DNA from: Stutzerimonas stutzeri
GTDB lineage: Bacteria > Pseudomonadota > Gammaproteobacteria > Pseudomonadales > Pseudomonadaceae
Assembly (NCBI RefSeq): GCF_024451105.1
Contig: NZ_JANGEY010000010.1
Location: forward strand, 77,006-120,406
Length of the DNA: 43,401 bases
Direction: 5' to 3'
The notes below the pieces were generated by a model. It searched no databases, had not been told where the DNA came from, and saw only the letters and a list, made by a program, of their open reading frames with translations. Below are positions 43,372-43,401 of this stretch, in pieces; the first letter of the stretch is position 1; every line of letters begins with the position of its first letter. Position numbers and translations under genes: made by a program.

Positions 43372-43401
43372 CCCGGGCCACTCTGTAGTTCGCGCAACGG
43401 G
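43366..43401 (+). mobile_element. Possible start of a third cassette (cut by window end)
   Basis: If the boundary at 43365 is right, the last 36 bases are the beginning of another cassette. No ORF can be judged. Confidence 0.3.

Noticed and set aside
43145-43381. 78-residue minus-strand open frame at the end of cassette 2
   Set aside because: Overlaps the DUF3800 gene and the attC; opposite to cassette direction, with no recognisable domain.

Overview
The window is a stretch of a high-GC gammaproteobacterial chromosome, almost certainly a Pseudomonas. The evidence is the housekeeping order lpxD-skp-bamA-rseP-dxr-cdsA-uppS-frr-pyrH-tsf-rpsB / map-glnD-dapC-yffB-dapD-csdA-csdE-tcdA, the split class II ribonucleotide reductase (nrdJa/nrdJb), and a Pseudomonas-type chromosomal integron at the right end. 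From memory the left part matches PA3646-PA3668 of P. aeruginosa, 20.2-26.8 kb matches PA1163-PA1159, and the ABC block matches PA3669-PA3672, so relative to PAO1 the window joins blocks that lie apart there. Strong G/C third positions run through to 40.6 kb. The last 1.7 kb is AT-richer and foreign.

Layout. (1) 1-10.7 kb, minus strand: envelope biogenesis (lpxD, skp, bamA, rseP, dxr, cdsA, uppS) running on from translation and nucleotide genes (rpsB, tsf, pyrH, frr). (2) 10.9-19.0 kb, plus strand: map, glnD, dapC, a 56-aa membrane protein, yffB, dapD, csdA-csdE. (3) tcdA on the minus strand. (4) 20.2-26.5 kb, plus strand: ndvB-type GH17-GT2 glucosyltransferase, dapE, rlmA, a 123-aa unknown, then a cold-shock-domain/membrane/RNase Sa-like fusion overlapping a barstar gene. 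(5) 26.6-31.6 kb, minus strand: a cold-shock gene, then a Gld-like ABC cluster (ATPase, permease, auxiliary protein, DUF4340 protein). (6) 31.8-37.0 kb, plus strand: an eight-gene Mrp/Mbh-type cation/proton antiporter with no single MrpA. (7) A cytochrome P460-like gene on the minus strand. (8) nrdJa-nrdJb on the plus strand. (9) 40.6 kb to the end: integron integrase on the minus strand, attI with two direct repeats, and two gene cassettes on the plus strand (a possible HEPN-type protein and a DUF3800 protein), with a third starting at the edge.

How the genes work together. DapC, DapD and DapE are three steps of the succinylase route to diaminopimelate and lysine. UppS, CdsA, Dxr, LpxD, BamA and Skp supply isoprenoid carrier, phospholipid precursor, lipid A and outer-membrane assembly, and RseP senses envelope stress. 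CsdA, CsdE and TcdA form a sulfur-transfer/tRNA t6A-cyclisation group. The most unusual item is the RNase/barstar pair at 25.4-26.5 kb: the RNase keeps all the RNase Sa catalytic residues but is tethered by a membrane helix to a cytoplasmic-type cold-shock domain. No stretch longer than 300 bases lacks a gene. No tRNA, rRNA or CRISPR array was seen.
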